The notes: generated by a model not told the origin, from the letters alone. A DNA stretch of 64,000 nucleotides from Magnetospirillum molischianum DSM 120 (GCF_000294655.1 NZ_CAHP01000001.1:145362-209361), one strand, 5' to 3'. Counted from the first letter of the stretch, positions 33,845 through 44,165 are shown. Numbers and translations: made by a program.

Positions 33845-36751
33845 TTATTCCAAACGACCGAGGGCGCGGGCGAGGACCAGATACAATTTGCCAACTTCGG
33901 ACGAGGTGAACGTCCCGGTCAGTACATCCATATGATCGGAGTTGCGCGCCTGATTGAGCAGAGCCTCGAATTCGGCCAGATAGCGGGTGGCGTATTCACG
34001 GAATTCGCCATCCTCCTCGAAACGCGAACGGATCGAGGCGATCTGATGGCGGTCGAGGTTCTTTAAGATCTTGCGGATGAAGATGCTTTGGTCGCCCGCA
34101 TGGAAGTCACGCCATGACTTCTCATCGATATTGGCGTTGAAGATGCGGGCGATATCGACCGAGAGCGATTGCAGCTTCTCGACGATGAAGGCGGCGCTTT
34201 GCAGGAAGTTCTCGACCGAGGCCAGAGCGCGCTTTTCCTCAAGCTGTTGGGTTCGGATCTCGGCCAGCTTCGAGGCGCTGACCAATTGCTCGATCTGGCG
34301 TGAGAAGTCGGTGGAGAAGCTTTCCGCCTGCTGGGCCAGCCGGTCGCCGGTGATGCCGAGATCGTTCGATTTGGTTCGCACCATTTCGAAGGCCGCTTCC
34401 AGCTTGGCGCCGGTGCGGTCGGTGGTCTCCTGAAGTTCCTGGGCGTGGCGGCGTAGCCCGTCGCCGGAGGCACGAACCTGTCCGGTGATCCGCTCGGCGG
34501 CGGCGGTCAGTTCGCGAATGCCCGCACGCAGCATATCCCCGGCCGTGGTGACCTGGACCGCCGTCTTGTTCGAACCTTCCTCGAAATCACGGCTGATGGC
34601 GCGGAGCGCATCCCCGGCGGTTTGAGACTGGGAGAACACTTGCTGGGCCGCTTCGCTCAGTTCGACGGCGTTCTGTTGGACCGCGGCCCCGAAGGCGCGC
34701 AAGACCTCGGTTGAATCGTCGGCGACACGGGTCAGAGCCTGCCCCTGCACCCGCACGGCTTCGGCGACGCCGCTAACCGAGGCTTCGGCCTGATCGGCGG
34801 TCGCGACCACCTGCTCGGTCTGACGACGCAGGACGTCGCCCGCCACGCGCAGGCGCTGCCCCAGCGTTTCGCTGGTTTGCGACAGTTGTTCGGCGCGCTT
34901 TTCCAGTGTTTCCGCGACGGAAACGGTGTCGGCATTGGCGCGGCTGGCCGCGACTCCGACATCGCTGGAACGCTGGCGCAGATTCTCACCCACCGCTTCC
35001 AGTTCGACGCTGACGCGACTCGATATCCCCACCAGATCGTTGGTGTTCTGACGCAACGTGTCGGTGATGGTCTTGATCCGCCCCATGACCTGATCCGAGG
35101 TGGCAACCAGATGGCGAGCCTGCTGGTTAAGCGACGCTTCGGACAGCTTTGACTGGGTTGAGACCACGTTGGCGGCGTCGGCCAGTTCATCGGCCTGCTT
35201 GCGCAGCGATTGACGGATCGCTTCGGCCTGGGCGCTCGCACGCTCGGCTCCCTTGCCCAGATCTTCGATATGAAGGCGCAGGGTCTCGGAAATCTCGCGA
35301 CCGCGTGCGGTCATCTGGTCCGAGGCGGCGACCAGGGCGCGGCTTTGGCCCTGGAACGACTCGCCCAGGTCGCGGATGCGGGTTATGCCGCGATCGACAG
35401 CGGCATCGACCTCGCTGCGGCGCTGGGCGAACACCTCGCCGATTCCGGCGATCTGGGTCGCGGCACTGTCGGCGACGCCTCGCACCGCTTCGGAATGGCG
35501 GGCCAGCACGTCCTCGATCTCGCGGAAGCGGGCCATCGCCTGATCCGAGGCCGAGACCAGTTCACGCGACTGAACGCCCAGCCCTTCCTCGACGATTCTG
35601 ACCCGCGACAAAACCCGCTCGGTGATCTGGTCGAGTCCGGTAGCCTGTTGCTGCAACGAGGCGGAGATTCGTCCGGTCTGTTCCGCCAGTCGCTCCGCCG
35701 CCTGATCGAGATCGGTGTTCTGACGAGTGAACAGACCGCGCAGAGCGTCGATCCGCTCGGCCAGCGCGGTGGCGACTCCTTCGGTACGGTTGGCGGCGTT
35801 TTCTACCGTGTCGGCCAATTGCGTGGTCTGGCGCTCGAACATGCCGACCACCTGTTCGGCCCGGATTACGGCCGATTGCGATACCTGATCCAGCGCTTCG
35901 GCCTGCTGGCGGACCTGGCTTCCCGCTTCCTCGGCGCGGGTGACGGCGCGGGCCGATACCGTCTCGATCCCCTCGATCTGGTCGTGCAGCAGGTCGGCGA
36001 ACTCGCGGACCTTCAGCGCCGCACCCTCGGTCGCGCCGGATAGATCGCGGGTCTGCGACCGCAACACCCCTTCGATCTCGCGGGCGCGCTGTGTCGCCGC
36101 TTCGGTGGCGTCGGACAAGCGGGCAACCTCGGCCTTCAACGCTTCGACGGCGTTGCGGGCTTCGCCTTCGACCCGTCCCGACAGGTTGCGCAGGGCGTCG
36201 ATTTGGACGGTCAGGGTATCGCGGACCGCTTCGCCGCTCCGGGCGGCCTCAGCCGAAGCGTCGGTCAGCAGCCGCGCCTGAAGCTTCAGGGTGTCGGCGA
36301 TTGTTCCGGTCCTGCGTTCGATCCCTTCGGATGGTGACGTCAACCGTTCGAACTGGTCGCGCAAGTCCAGGGTAAGGTCGTGCAATTCGCGGCCGCGATC
36401 GAGATAGGTTACCACCAGCCACAGGAAGGCGAGGGGGACAAAGGCGGCTCCGACGATGCCGCCGATTTCCTGCGGTTGCATGTCGAGCAGATTGGCAAAC
36501 CCGATCGAATTGGCGGTGTAATAGGCGCAGACACCCAGCCAGGCGACCGAGATCGTCGTTGCCACCTGAGTCAGGGACAGAATACCCAAGCGCTGGGGTG
36601 AGGGGAGCAAGCCGACGGGGGGAGAGTCCGGTGCGGTAATTCTAGCCAGCCCCAGCGGAGGCGGAGACAGCGCAGGGACAGCGGCCACGTCCCGGTCGGC
36701 CGAAAGGTCGCGTGATTTAATATCGTCGCTGCCGATCGTGGTCTCGCCCAT
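33845..36751 (-). CDS. Very long membrane-anchored coiled-coil repeat protein, function unknown
   Basis: A 968-residue protein. Two hydrophobic segments lie at about 57-80 and 97-115, followed by a helical region of about 700 residues made of degenerate repeats of roughly 25 residues (pattern like VS..A..RA.EI...L..Q...L). A more globular C-terminal domain follows (about 835-968, starting near VENFLQSAAFIVEKLQ and including SWRDFHAGDQSIFIRKIL). The repeats resemble apolipoprotein or chemoreceptor stalk helices, but there is no CheA-binding tip. The start at 36751 (ATG) is preferred; a GTG at 36784 is possible. It probably forms a long cytoplasmic rod tethered to the inner membrane. I do not recognise a characterised family. 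Confidence 0.75.
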   Translation of the reverse strand: MGETTIGSDDIKSRDLSADRDVAAVPALSPPPLGLARITAPDSPPVGLLPSPQRLGILSLTQVATTISVAWLGVCAYYTANSIGFANLLDMQPQEIGGIVGAAFVPLAFLWLVVTYLDRGRELHDLTLDLRDQFERLTSPSEGIERRTGTIADTLKLQARLLTDASAEAARSGEAVRDTLTVQIDALRNLSGRVEGEARNAVEALKAEVARLSDATEAATQRAREIEGVLRSQTRDLSGATEGAALKVREFADLLHDQIEGIETVSARAVTRAEEAGSQVRQQAEALDQVSQSAVIRAEQVVGMFERQTTQLADTVENAANRTEGVATALAERIDALRGLFTRQNTDLDQAAERLAEQTGRISASLQQQATGLDQITERVLSRVRIVEEGLGVQSRELVSASDQAMARFREIEDVLARHSEAVRGVADSAATQIAGIGEVFAQRRSEVDAAVDRGITRIRDLGESFQGQSRALVAASDQMTARGREISETLRLHIEDLGKGAERASAQAEAIRQSLRKQADELADAANVVSTQSKLSEASLNQQARHLVATSDQVMGRIKTITDTLRQNTNDLVGISSRVSVELEAVGENLRQRSSDVGVAASRANADTVSVAETLEKRAEQLSQTSETLGQRLRVAGDVLRRQTEQVVATADQAEASVSGVAEAVRVQGQALTRVADDSTEVLRAFGAAVQQNAVELSEAAQQVFSQSQTAGDALRAISRDFEEGSNKTAVQVTTAGDMLRAGIRELTAAAERITGQVRASGDGLRRHAQELQETTDRTGAKLEAAFEMVRTKSNDLGITGDRLAQQAESFSTDFSRQIEQLVSASKLAEIRTQQLEEKRALASVENFLQSAAFIVEKLQSLSVDIARIFNANIDEKSWRDFHAGDQSIFIRKILKNLDRHQIASIRSRFEEDGEFREYATRYLAEFEALLNQARNSDHMDVLTGTFTSSEVGKLYLVLARALGRLE

Positions 36752-36835
36752 CGCTTGAAGCCCTGACTGTGATATCCCCGCCACCCGGCCCGCCCGGACG
36801 CTCGAACCCGAGAATGCATTGTTTAACTAGGAAAA

Positions 36836-38758
36836 TCAAACGCGCCCGGTACGCGTGCCGCGTGGTTTTCCGCCGCCGGATTGACGAAGTTTCGGCGAAG
36901 GCTTGGCCTTGCCCCCGCCGGTTCCGCTCCTTTTGGTGGCGGTCTGGTGGAACGTTCCCTGGACCCGTCGCCTCGTCTCGTCATCGTTCCAGCGGATCTG
37001 TTCCGGGTCCAGACCAGAAAGCAATTCTCGCAGGAAAGGGGAGGGTAACGCTCGCTTCCGCCGTTCGGCGACGAAGCTGAGTACCAGCCAACGCCGCGCC
37101 CGTGTGACGGCGACATACATCAGCCGTCGTTCCTCCTCGATATCGGGAGCGGATTCGTGGGGAATCAGTTCGTCCTCGCAGCCCGCGACCACGACCGCCG
37201 CCCATTCCAGCCCCTTGGCGCCGTGAATAGTTGACAGCACGACGGCATCGCCGCCCGCTTCGGCCGCGCGCAGAGACCGCCGTTGTTCCTCGATCGAGGC
37301 GACGAACGGCTCGACTCCGCCAGTCTCGGCGGCAAGGTCCGCGGCGGCGTAGCACAGGTCGCGCCACTGTACTCCCTCCTCGCCCGGCGGCCGCGCGGTC
37401 GAGGATACCAGCCGCCCGACCTGACGGCACAAAGCGGGCCAGGGTGCGGTGTCGTCGATCTTGTCCGGGGCTTGCTCTAACAGCCGTTCGACCCGCTTGC
37501 CATGCCCCAGCAAGGCCCGTGCCTCAAGATCGCCGGGATTCGATATCAGCCGGATCAGCGCGGCGGTGAGACGCACCGGCGCCAGTTGCCAGAACTCGCC
37601 CGCACCACGGACCACGACTGGAACGCCCGCCTCGGCGAGGGCGATCTGTAGCCGCGAGCCGACGTGACCGGCGCGATACAGCACCGCCATCTCGTGCCAG
37701 GGAACGCCCTTGCCCGCCAGACCGCGCACGACGCGCAGGACATAGGCGGCTTCGTCCTCATCGTCTTCCAGTCCGGTGACGGTCACCGGCAGGCGCGAAG
37801 GATTTTGGGCAGCCAGACTTTTGGCGTGACGGTGGCGGTTGCTCCCGATCAGCGCCGAGGCAGCATCGACGATGGTGGCGGTCGAACGGTAATTGCGCGA
37901 AAGTCGGAAGAGGGCAGGGTCCGGCCATTTCGTCTCGAAGCCCAGGATGAAGGCCGGGTCGGCCGAACGCCAGGCGTAGAGGCACTGATCGTCGTCGCCG
38001 ACCGCCCATAAATGCGCGCCTTGATCGCGCAGGAGGCGCAGCATCTTCTCCTGTGCCGGATTGATATCCTGGAACTCATCGATCAGCAGGTGATCGAAAA
38101 AACCGGCGATCCGGGAACGATAGTCGGGATCGGTCTCCATCCCTCGCACCAGCGCGACGATCAGGTCGCCGAAATCGAATCCGCCTTCGGCTGAAAGAAC
38201 CTCCTGATAGCGGATATAAAGAGTGGCGGCTTCAATCAAATCGGGATCGCCTTTGGCCTTCGCTTCGGCCAGCGCCGCCGCCGGGTCCATCAGCCGGTCC
38301 TTGAACGCGCCGAACAGATCCTGCGGCCGCTTCGTTTCGTCGCTATGATAAAGGCGGTGGCGGGCGATCAGGCGACCGCAAGCCTGATCGTCGAAAATCC
38401 GTACCGGCGGACAGCCGGGCGGGGGAAAGCGGGTCAGCAGCCGCGAGGCCAGACTGTGCAGGGTACCGATCGGCAACCGTCTCAGGATCTCGCGGGGGAT
38501 GTCGCCGCCATCGGCAATCCGGCGATGCAGTTCGGTGGCGGCGCGCACGGTGAAAGTCGAAACGAAAATCCGTGATGGAGGAGTTCCGTTTTCAACCAGA
38601 TGACGATAGCGCCCGACCAGGGTGGTGGTTTTTCCGGTGCCGGGACCGGCAAGGACAAGAACGGATGCCGCCAGGGCTTCGGCAGCCAGACGTTGGTCGG
38701 GGTCGAGGGGAAGGGCGCGAGCCGACCCGGCCGCAGGCGCGGGGGAGGGGGAAGACAT
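36836..38758 (-). CDS. UvrD/Rep-type superfamily 1 DNA helicase
   Basis: A 640-residue ATP-dependent 3'-5' helicase. Walker A is clear near residue 38 (AGPGTGKTTT), with Walker B and helicase motifs following (LIDEFQDIN near 225, GDDDQCLYAWRSA, the NYRST motif, and STIHGAKGLEW and VAVTRARRWL near the C terminus). The C-terminal tail (after 590) is basic and low in complexity. It is somewhat shorter than UvrD (about 720), so a Rep- or PcrA-like or accessory helicase is possible. The start at 38758 has a GGGGAAG site; it is divergent from the S10 operon. Confidence 0.9.
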   Translation of the reverse strand: MSSPSPAPAAGSARALPLDPDQRLAAEALAASVLVLAGPGTGKTTTLVGRYRHLVENGTPPSRIFVSTFTVRAATELHRRIADGGDIPREILRRLPIGTLHSLASRLLTRFPPPGCPPVRIFDDQACGRLIARHRLYHSDETKRPQDLFGAFKDRLMDPAAALAEAKAKGDPDLIEAATLYIRYQEVLSAEGGFDFGDLIVALVRGMETDPDYRSRIAGFFDHLLIDEFQDINPAQEKMLRLLRDQGAHLWAVGDDDQCLYAWRSADPAFILGFETKWPDPALFRLSRNYRSTATIVDAASALIGSNRHRHAKSLAAQNPSRLPVTVTGLEDDEDEAAYVLRVVRGLAGKGVPWHEMAVLYRAGHVGSRLQIALAEAGVPVVVRGAGEFWQLAPVRLTAALIRLISNPGDLEARALLGHGKRVERLLEQAPDKIDDTAPWPALCRQVGRLVSSTARPPGEEGVQWRDLCYAAADLAAETGGVEPFVASIEEQRRSLRAAEAGGDAVVLSTIHGAKGLEWAAVVVAGCEDELIPHESAPDIEEERRLMYVAVTRARRWLVLSFVAERRKRALPSPFLRELLSGLDPEQIRWNDDETRRRVQGTFHQTATKRSGTGGGKAKPSPKLRQSGGGKPRGTRTGRV

Positions 38759-38883
38759 GCGCGGCACACTAGCCCGAAGGGGCCGTTGACGCCAAGATAT
38801 GTTGCCATTCTTCCCAATCCATCGCATATCTCGATTTGCTCGAAAAACATCGCGTTCTCGTCGGTTTGGGTGCCACGCGACGC

Positions 38884-38912
38884 TTGCCTTAGGCGGACAA
38901 GCCCTGTATAAG
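38884..38912 (+). promoter_or_regulatory. Probable sigma-70 promoter of the S10 operon
   Basis: TTGCCT (38884-38889) and TATAAG (38907-38912) are separated by 17 bases, giving a start near 38919 and a leader of about 137 bases before rpsJ. Confidence 0.55.
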
Positions 38913-38918
38913 GCTGGC

Positions 38919-39055
38919 CTTCGGCTTCGGCCTTTTCCGTAAGAGTCGCCCCCTGAGGTGGGAGCAGCTTACTGCGGGAGGCTCTTTGAACTGAACCTGC
39001 TTCACCGATCGGCGCCCCGATGGGGCGCCGATCTGATTTGACGGATGACTTGATC
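38919..39055 (+). promoter_or_regulatory. Structured leader of the S10 operon
   Basis: The predicted leader contains a perfect hairpin GATCGGCGCCCC-GAT-GGGGCGCCGATC (about 39007-39033), ending about 20 bases before rpsJ, and a further potential pairing of AGAGTC near 38943 with GAGGCTCT near 38979. In gammaproteobacteria the S10 leader is a target of L4 autoregulation. A similar function here is inference. Confidence 0.45.
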
Positions 39056-39364
39056 ATGGAAAGCCAAAACATCCGCATCCGCCTCAAGGCGTTCGACCAT
39101 CGCGTTCTCGATCAGAGCACCCGCGAAATCGTCAACACCGCCAAGAGAACCGGAGCGCAGGTGCGCGGACCGATCCCGCTCCCCAGCCGGATCGAGAAGT
39201 TCACCGTCAACCGTAGCCCGCATATCGACAAGAAATCGCGCGAACAGTTCGAAATTCGCACGCACAAGCGCCTGCTGGACATCGTCGATCCGACGCCGCA
39301 GACCGTTGATGCGTTGATGAAGCTCGACCTGGCCGCCGGTGTCGACGTCGAGATCAAGCTCTAA
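39056..39364 (+). CDS. rpsJ: 30S ribosomal protein S10
   Basis: A 102-residue small-subunit protein that also takes part in transcription antitermination as NusE. It aligns over its full length ([17 protein letters not shown], the [17 protein letters not shown] loop). It is the first gene of the ribosomal cluster here; tuf and fusA, which often precede it, are absent. The start is fixed by homology at 39056. Confidence 0.97.
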   Translation: MESQNIRIRLKAFDHRVLDQSTREIVNTAKRTGAQVRGPIPLPSRIEKFTVNRSPHIDKKSREQFEIRTHKRLLDIVDPTPQTVDALMKLDLAAGVDVEIKL

Positions 39365-39377
39365 GGAACCAACAACG

Positions 39378-40094
39378 ATGCGATCCGGTCTCATCGCCCA
39401 GAAGGTCGGCATGACGAGGATCTTCGCCGAGGACGGCACTCATCTGCCCGTCACCGTGCTGAAGGTCGACACCTGCCAGGTGGTCTCGACCCGCTCTGAG
39501 GAAACGGACGGCTATATTGCCGTTCAGCTCGGCGCCGGCACGGCCAAGGTGAAGAATGTGAGCAAGCCTGCTCGCGCCAACTTCGCCAAGGCCAAAGTCG
39601 AACCGAAGAAGAAGCTCGCCGAGTTCCGCGTTTCCGCGGAAAACCTCCTTGAGGTCGGCACCGAACTCTCGGCGGCGCATTTCATCGCCGGTCAGTTCGT
39701 TGACGTCACCGGCACCACGATCGGCAAAGGCTTTGCCGGCGTGATGAAGCGCTGGAACTTCCGCGGCCTGGAAGCAACCCACGGCGTTTCGGTCTCGCAC
39801 CGTTCGCACGGTTCGACCGGTCAGCGCCAGGATCCGGGCAAGGTGTTCAAGGGCAAGAAGATGGCGGGCCATCTCGGCGACGTCCAGGTGACCACCCAGA
39901 ACCTCAAGGTTGTCTCGACCGATACCGAGCGCGGCCTGATCCTGGTCAAGGGTTCGGTCCCCGGTCACGAGGGGTCGTGGGTGCTGATCCGCGACGCGGT
40001 GAAGCGCAAGCTTCCCGACGGCGTGCCGTTCCCGGCCGGCGTCAAAAGCGCCGCCGATGCCCCGTCCGCCCCGGTTGAAGCCGGCGAGAGTTGA
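39378..40094 (+). CDS. rplC: 50S ribosomal protein L3
   Basis: A 238-residue core protein of the large subunit, one of the first to bind 23S rRNA. Full-length match, including [29 protein letters not shown] central loop (positions about 145-175) that carries the glutamine methylated by PrmB. An alanine- and proline-rich C-terminal tail of about 20 residues extends beyond the usual end. Thirteen bases separate it from rpsJ. Confidence 0.97.
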   Translation: MRSGLIAQKVGMTRIFAEDGTHLPVTVLKVDTCQVVSTRSEETDGYIAVQLGAGTAKVKNVSKPARANFAKAKVEPKKKLAEFRVSAENLLEVGTELSAAHFIAGQFVDVTGTTIGKGFAGVMKRWNFRGLEATHGVSVSHRSHGSTGQRQDPGKVFKGKKMAGHLGDVQVTTQNLKVVSTDTERGLILVKGSVPGHEGSWVLIRDAVKRKLPDGVPFPAGVKSAADAPSAPVEAGES

Positions 40095-40106
40095 GGAAGA
40101 ACGGCG

Positions 40107-40727
40107 ATGAAGACGAACGTAATCAGCCTCGAAAATCAGACGGTCGGTGAGATCGAACTGGCGGAAACCGTGTTCGGTCTGCCTGTCCGTACCGACATTC
40201 TGGCCCGCATGGTCAACTGGCAGTTGGCCAAGCGCCGCTCGGGCAATCACAAGACCAAGGGGATCAAAGAGATCTCCGGCACCACCAAGAAGCCGTTCGC
40301 TCAGAAGGGCGGCGGGCGTGCCCGTCAGGGTTCTCTGCGCAGCCCGCAGTTCCGCGGCGGCGCCACCATCTTCGGCCCGGTTGTGCGCTCCCACGCCCAT
40401 GACCTGCCCAAGAAGGTGCGTAAGCTGGCGCTGAAGACCGCCCTGTCGGCCAAGGCCGGCGACGGCAAGCTGTTCGTGCTCGACGCCGCCAACGTCGCCA
40501 CCCCCAAGACCCGCGAGCTGGCCGCCCGGCTGAATGCTCTGGGCTGGTCTTCGGTGCTGGTGATCGACGGGGCTGCCGTGGACGACAACTTCGCCCTGGC
40601 CAGCCGCAACATCCCCTATGTGGATGTGCTGCCGCAGGCGGGCGCCAACGTCTATGACATCCTCCGCCACGACACCCTGGTCCTGACCAAGGACGCGGTG
40701 GAAGCCCTGGAGGCCCGCCTGAAATGA
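40107..40727 (+). CDS. rplD: 50S ribosomal protein L4
   Basis: A 206-residue large-subunit protein lining the exit tunnel, and in some bacteria the autoregulator of this operon. The extended tunnel loop is visible ([18 protein letters not shown], about 65-85). GAGGAAGA precedes the start. The last codons overlap rplW by four bases (ATGA), suggesting translational coupling. Confidence 0.97.
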   Translation: MKTNVISLENQTVGEIELAETVFGLPVRTDILARMVNWQLAKRRSGNHKTKGIKEISGTTKKPFAQKGGGRARQGSLRSPQFRGGATIFGPVVRSHAHDLPKKVRKLALKTALSAKAGDGKLFVLDAANVATPKTRELAARLNALGWSSVLVIDGAAVDDNFALASRNIPYVDVLPQAGANVYDILRHDTLVLTKDAVEALEARLK

Positions 40728-41032
40728 GCAAGCCCGTCATCAGCAAGGAGCGGATGTTCGATCTGGTCCGTGCGCCTGTGATCACCGAAAAGGCGACCAT
40801 GGGTTCCGAATTCCGCCAGGTGACCTTCAAGGTGCCTCTGGACGCGACCAAGCCCGAGATTCGGGCGGCGGTTGAAGGCATCTTCGGTGTCAAGGTCTCG
40901 GCCGTGAACACCCTGATCGCCAAGGGCAAGGTCAAGCGGTTCCGCGGCCGCGTCGGCGTGCGTAGCGACGTCAAAAAGGCGATCGTCACGCTGGCCGAGG
41001 GCCACTCCATCGACGTGACCACGGGAGTCTGA
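40724..41032 (+). CDS. rplW: 50S ribosomal protein L23
   Basis: A 102-residue large-subunit protein at the exit of the peptide tunnel, where trigger factor and the signal recognition particle dock. It matches L23 ([31 protein letters not shown]). It starts within the stop of rplD and ends four bases before rplB. Confidence 0.97.
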   Translation: MSKPVISKERMFDLVRAPVITEKATMGSEFRQVTFKVPLDATKPEIRAAVEGIFGVKVSAVNTLIAKGKVKRFRGRVGVRSDVKKAIVTLAEGHSIDVTTGV

Positions 41033-41036
41033 CGCC

Positions 41037-41867
41037 ATGGCACTGAAGACGTTCAAGCCGACGACTCCGGGCCGCCGCCAACTGGTCCTGGTCGATCGTT
41101 CCGATTTGTGGAAGGGCAAGCCCGAAAAGAGCCTGACCGAAGGTCTGCGTTCGAAGGGCGGCCGTAACAACACCGGTCGTATCACCGTCCGCTGGCGTGG
41201 CGGCGGGCACAAGCGCCGTTACCGCATCATCGACTTCAAGCGGACCAAGTTCGACGTGGCCGCGACGGTCGAGCGGCTCGAATACGATCCGAACCGCACC
41301 GCTTTCATTGCCTTGCTCTCCTATGCCGATGGCCAGAAGAGCTATATCATCGCCCCGCAGCGTCTCGCGGTCGGTGATCAGGTTGTGGCGGGCGAGAAGG
41401 TCGATATTAAGCCCGGCAACGCGATGCCGTTGAAGAATATCCCGGTCGGCACCATCGTTCACAATGTCGAGCTTAAGGCCGGCAAGGGTGGACAGTTGGC
41501 CCGCTCCGCCGGTACGTATGTTCAGCTCGTCGGCAAGGATCAGGGCTACGCCCAGCTCCGTTTGTCGTCCGGTGAGCTGCGCATGGTCCGGGGCGAATGC
41601 ATCGCCACCATCGGCGCGGTGTCGAACCCCGACCAGCAGAACGTGTCGCTCGGCAAGGCTGGCCGCAACGTGTGGTTGGGACGTCGTCCCAGCGTTCGCG
41701 GTGTTGCCATGAACCCGATCGACCACCCGCACGGCGGCGGCGAAGGCCGCACCTCGGGCGGCCGCCACCCGGTTACTCCGTGGGGCAAGCCGACCAAGGG
41801 CAAGAAGACTCGCAGCAACAAGAAGACGGATCGGCTGATTATGCGCCGCCGTCATCAGAACCAGTAG
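41037..41867 (+). CDS. rplB: 50S ribosomal protein L2
   Basis: A 276-residue large-subunit protein needed for subunit joining and the peptidyl transferase centre. Full-length match, including [22 protein letters not shown] (split here as GRNNTGRIT and [11 protein letters not shown]) and the C-terminal [14 protein letters not shown] with the functionally important His. Tight spacing on both sides. Confidence 0.98.
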   Translation: MALKTFKPTTPGRRQLVLVDRSDLWKGKPEKSLTEGLRSKGGRNNTGRITVRWRGGGHKRRYRIIDFKRTKFDVAATVERLEYDPNRTAFIALLSYADGQKSYIIAPQRLAVGDQVVAGEKVDIKPGNAMPLKNIPVGTIVHNVELKAGKGGQLARSAGTYVQLVGKDQGYAQLRLSSGELRMVRGECIATIGAVSNPDQQNVSLGKAGRNVWLGRRPSVRGVAMNPIDHPHGGGEGRTSGGRHPVTPWGKPTKGKKTRSNKKTDRLIMRRRHQNQ

Positions 41868-41878
41868 GAGCGACGAGA

Positions 41879-42157
41879 ATGGCTCGTTCCGTTTGGAAAG
41901 GCCCCTTCCTCGACGGCTATCTGCTGGGAAAGGCCGATAAGGCCCGCGCCAGCGGTCGCAACGAGGTGATCAAGATCTGGTCGCGTCGGTCGACCATCCT
42001 GCCGCAGTTCGTTGGATTGACTTTCGGCGTCTATAATGGCCAGAAGTTCATCCCGGTGCTGGTGACGGAGAACATGATCGGGCATAAGTTCGGTGAGTTC
42101 TCGCCGACCCGCACGTTCTACGGCCACGCCGTCGACAAGAAGGCGAAGAGGAAGTAG
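41879..42157 (+). CDS. rpsS: 30S ribosomal protein S19
   Basis: A 92-residue head protein of the small subunit, in contact with S13 and L5. It matches S19 ([32 protein letters not shown]). GGAGCG lies 7 bases upstream of the ATG at 41879. Two bases separate it from rplV. Confidence 0.97.
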   Translation: MARSVWKGPFLDGYLLGKADKARASGRNEVIKIWSRRSTILPQFVGLTFGVYNGQKFIPVLVTENMIGHKFGEFSPTRTFYGHAVDKKAKRK

Positions 42158-42159
42158 CC

Positions 42160-42546
42160 ATGGGCAAGAAACCCGCAGATAGGGTTCTGGCGGAGACCGA
42201 GGCCAAGGCCTTCGCCGCCACGATCCGCACCAGCCCGCGCAAGCTGAACCTGGTGGCCGAGAGCATCCGCGGCCTGAAGGCCGATGTGGCGCTCAACGCC
42301 CTCTCCTTCTCGAAGCGGCGTGTCGCAGTGGAGGTCCGCAAGGTCCTCCAGTCTGCGATCGCCAATGCCGAGAACAATCACCAGCTCGACGTTGATCGGC
42401 TCTTCGTTGCCGAGGCCCACGTCGGCAAGGCGATGGTCATGAAGCGTTGGAAGGCGCGTGCCCGCGGCCGCGTCGGCCGGGTGGAGAAGCCGTTCAGCAA
42501 TCTGACCGTCATTGTGCGCGAACGCGCCGAAGCGGCGGGGGAGTAA
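42160..42546 (+). CDS. rplV: 50S ribosomal protein L22
   Basis: A 128-residue large-subunit protein whose hairpin reaches the tunnel constriction ([19 protein letters not shown] region, about 95-115). It matches L22 with the [19 protein letters not shown] helix. The N terminus is about ten residues longer than in E. coli. GAGGAAG precedes the start. Confidence 0.96.
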   Translation: MGKKPADRVLAETEAKAFAATIRTSPRKLNLVAESIRGLKADVALNALSFSKRRVAVEVRKVLQSAIANAENNHQLDVDRLFVAEAHVGKAMVMKRWKARARGRVGRVEKPFSNLTVIVRERAEAAGE

Positions 42547-42550
42547 CCAG

Positions 42551-43234
42551 ATGGGTCAGAAAGTCAATCCGATCGGCCTGCGCGTCGGCATCAACCGCAC
42601 CTGGGATTCCCGTTGGTTTGCGGACGAGACCTACGCCCGGCTGTTGCACGAGGATCTGAAGCTGCGCGCCTATCTCCGTGAGAAGCTGGCTCAGGCCGGC
42701 GTGTCGCGGGTGGTGATCGAGCGTCCGGCGAAGAAGGCCCGCATTACCATTCACACCGCCCGTCCGGGTGTGGTGATCGGTAAGAAGGGTGCCGATATCG
42801 AGGTGTTGCGCAAAGAACTGTCGCGGATGACCGGCAGCGAAGTGCATCTCAACATCGTCGAGATCCGCAAGCCCGAGCTGGACGCCCAGCTGGTGGCCGA
42901 AAGCATCGCTCAGCAGCTCGAGCGCCGCGTCGCTTTCCGTCGTGCCATGAAGCGCGCGGTTCAGTCGGCGATGCGTCTGGGCGCCCAGGGCATCCGGATC
43001 AACTGCTCCGGTCGTCTGGGCGGAGCGGAAATCGCCCGCATGGAATGGTACCGCGAGGGCCGGGTGCCGTTGCACACCCTGCGCGCCGAGGTCGATTACG
43101 GTGTTGCCACCGCGAAGACCACCTACGGCACCTGCGGCGTCAAGGTCTGGGTGTTCAAGGGTGAGATTCTCGCCCATGACCCGATGGCCCAGGACAAGCG
43201 GGCCGCGGGCGAAAACGCCCCGGCTTCGCGCTGA
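42551..43234 (+). CDS. rpsC: 30S ribosomal protein S3
   Basis: A 227-residue small-subunit protein at the mRNA entry. The KH domain GXXG-type loop ([10 protein letters not shown] near 70) and C-terminal [29 protein letters not shown] region are present. The ATG at 42551 is four bases after rplV, so the genes are probably coupled. Confidence 0.98.
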   Translation: MGQKVNPIGLRVGINRTWDSRWFADETYARLLHEDLKLRAYLREKLAQAGVSRVVIERPAKKARITIHTARPGVVIGKKGADIEVLRKELSRMTGSEVHLNIVEIRKPELDAQLVAESIAQQLERRVAFRRAMKRAVQSAMRLGAQGIRINCSGRLGGAEIARMEWYREGRVPLHTLRAEVDYGVATAKTTYGTCGVKVWVFKGEILAHDPMAQDKRAAGENAPASR

Positions 43235-43252
43235 TCTGAAGAGGGTTAGACG

Positions 43253-43669
43253 ATGCTTTCGCCCAAGCGTACTAAATACCGCAAGGCTCACAAGGGCCGG
43301 ATTAAGGGCCTGACCAAGGGTGGTTCGGCGCTGAATTTCGGTGCCTACGGCCTGAAGGCCCTGGAGCCCGAGCGGATCACCGCCCGTCAGATCGAAGCGG
43401 CCCGCCGCGCGCTGACCCGTCACATGAAGCGTCAGGGCCGGGTGTGGATCCGGATTTTCCCGGACCTGCCGGTCTCCAGCAAGCCCGCCGAAGTCCGCAT
43501 GGGCTCGGGTAAGGGTGCGCCGGAATTCTGGGTGGCTCGCGTTGCTCCCGGTCGTATCCTGTTCGAAGTGGACGGGGTGCCCGAGGAAATCGCGCGTCAC
43601 GGCTTTACCCTTGCGGCGGCCAAGCTGCCGATCAAGACTAAGTTCGTCAGCCGCATCGGAGGGATCTAA
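43253..43669 (+). CDS. rplP: 50S ribosomal protein L16
   Basis: A 138-residue large-subunit protein near the A-site tRNA elbow. Full-length match ([44 protein letters not shown]). The start has GAGGGT upstream and the spacing to rpmC is three bases. Confidence 0.98.
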   Translation: MLSPKRTKYRKAHKGRIKGLTKGGSALNFGAYGLKALEPERITARQIEAARRALTRHMKRQGRVWIRIFPDLPVSSKPAEVRMGSGKGAPEFWVARVAPGRILFEVDGVPEEIARHGFTLAAAKLPIKTKFVSRIGGI

Positions 43670-43672
43670 GCC

Positions 43673-43876
43673 ATGGCCGACAAGGTTGCCGATCTGCGTC
43701 AGAAGACGTCCGATCAGCTCAAGGAGCTGGTCGTCGATCTGAAGAAGACGCAGTTCAATCTTCGCTTCCAGCGGGCTTCCGGCCAGTTGGAGAACACTGC
43801 CCAGGTGCGTGCCGTGCGTCGCGAGATCGCGACCATCAAGACGCTGCTTGGCGAACGCGCCCGTAGCGCGTCGTAA
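43673..43876 (+). CDS. rpmC: 50S ribosomal protein L29
   Basis: A 67-residue large-subunit protein near the tunnel exit, where it contacts trigger factor and SRP. It matches L29 ([33 protein letters not shown]). Three bases separate it from rplP and 16 from rpsQ. Confidence 0.96.
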   Translation: MADKVADLRQKTSDQLKELVVDLKKTQFNLRFQRASGQLENTAQVRAVRREIATIKTLLGERARSAS

Positions 43877-43892
43877 GAGGAGACCCATCGAA

Positions 43893-44132
43893 ATGCCGAA
43901 GCGCATTCTTCAAGGGGTCGTGGTCAGCGACAAGATGGAAAAGACCGTGGTCGTCAGCGTCGAACGGCGCGTGATGCACCCGATCTACAAGAAGTTCATC
44001 CGACGCTCGAAGAAGTACCACGCCCACGACGAGAACAACGTCTTCAAGACCGGTGACAGCATCCGCATTCGCGAGTGCCGCCCGATTTCCAAGACCAAGT
44101 GCTGGGAAGTGATTGTCGAGCCGCAGGCTTGA
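43893..44132 (+). CDS. rpsQ: 30S ribosomal protein S17
   Basis: A 79-residue OB-fold protein that binds 16S rRNA early in assembly. It matches S17 ([36 protein letters not shown]). The ATG at 43893 is preceded by AGGAGA; earlier in-frame codons lie inside rpmC. Confidence 0.97.
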   Translation: MPKRILQGVVVSDKMEKTVVVSVERRVMHPIYKKFIRRSKKYHAHDENNVFKTGDSIRIRECRPISKTKCWEVIVEPQA

Positions 44133-44165
44133 CGGTTGCGAATCAGGGAATAAGGAACCCGTGAC

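Noticed and set aside
39354..40670. Minus-strand frame of 438 codons opposite rplC and rplD
   Set aside because: Two essential ribosomal genes with strong homology occupy the plus strand. The antisense frame has no motif and arises from codon bias.
42509..43906. Minus-strand frame of 465 codons opposite rpsC, rplP and rpmC
   Set aside because: Same reason: a shadow of conserved plus-strand genes, with a His- and Arg-rich product without fold signature.
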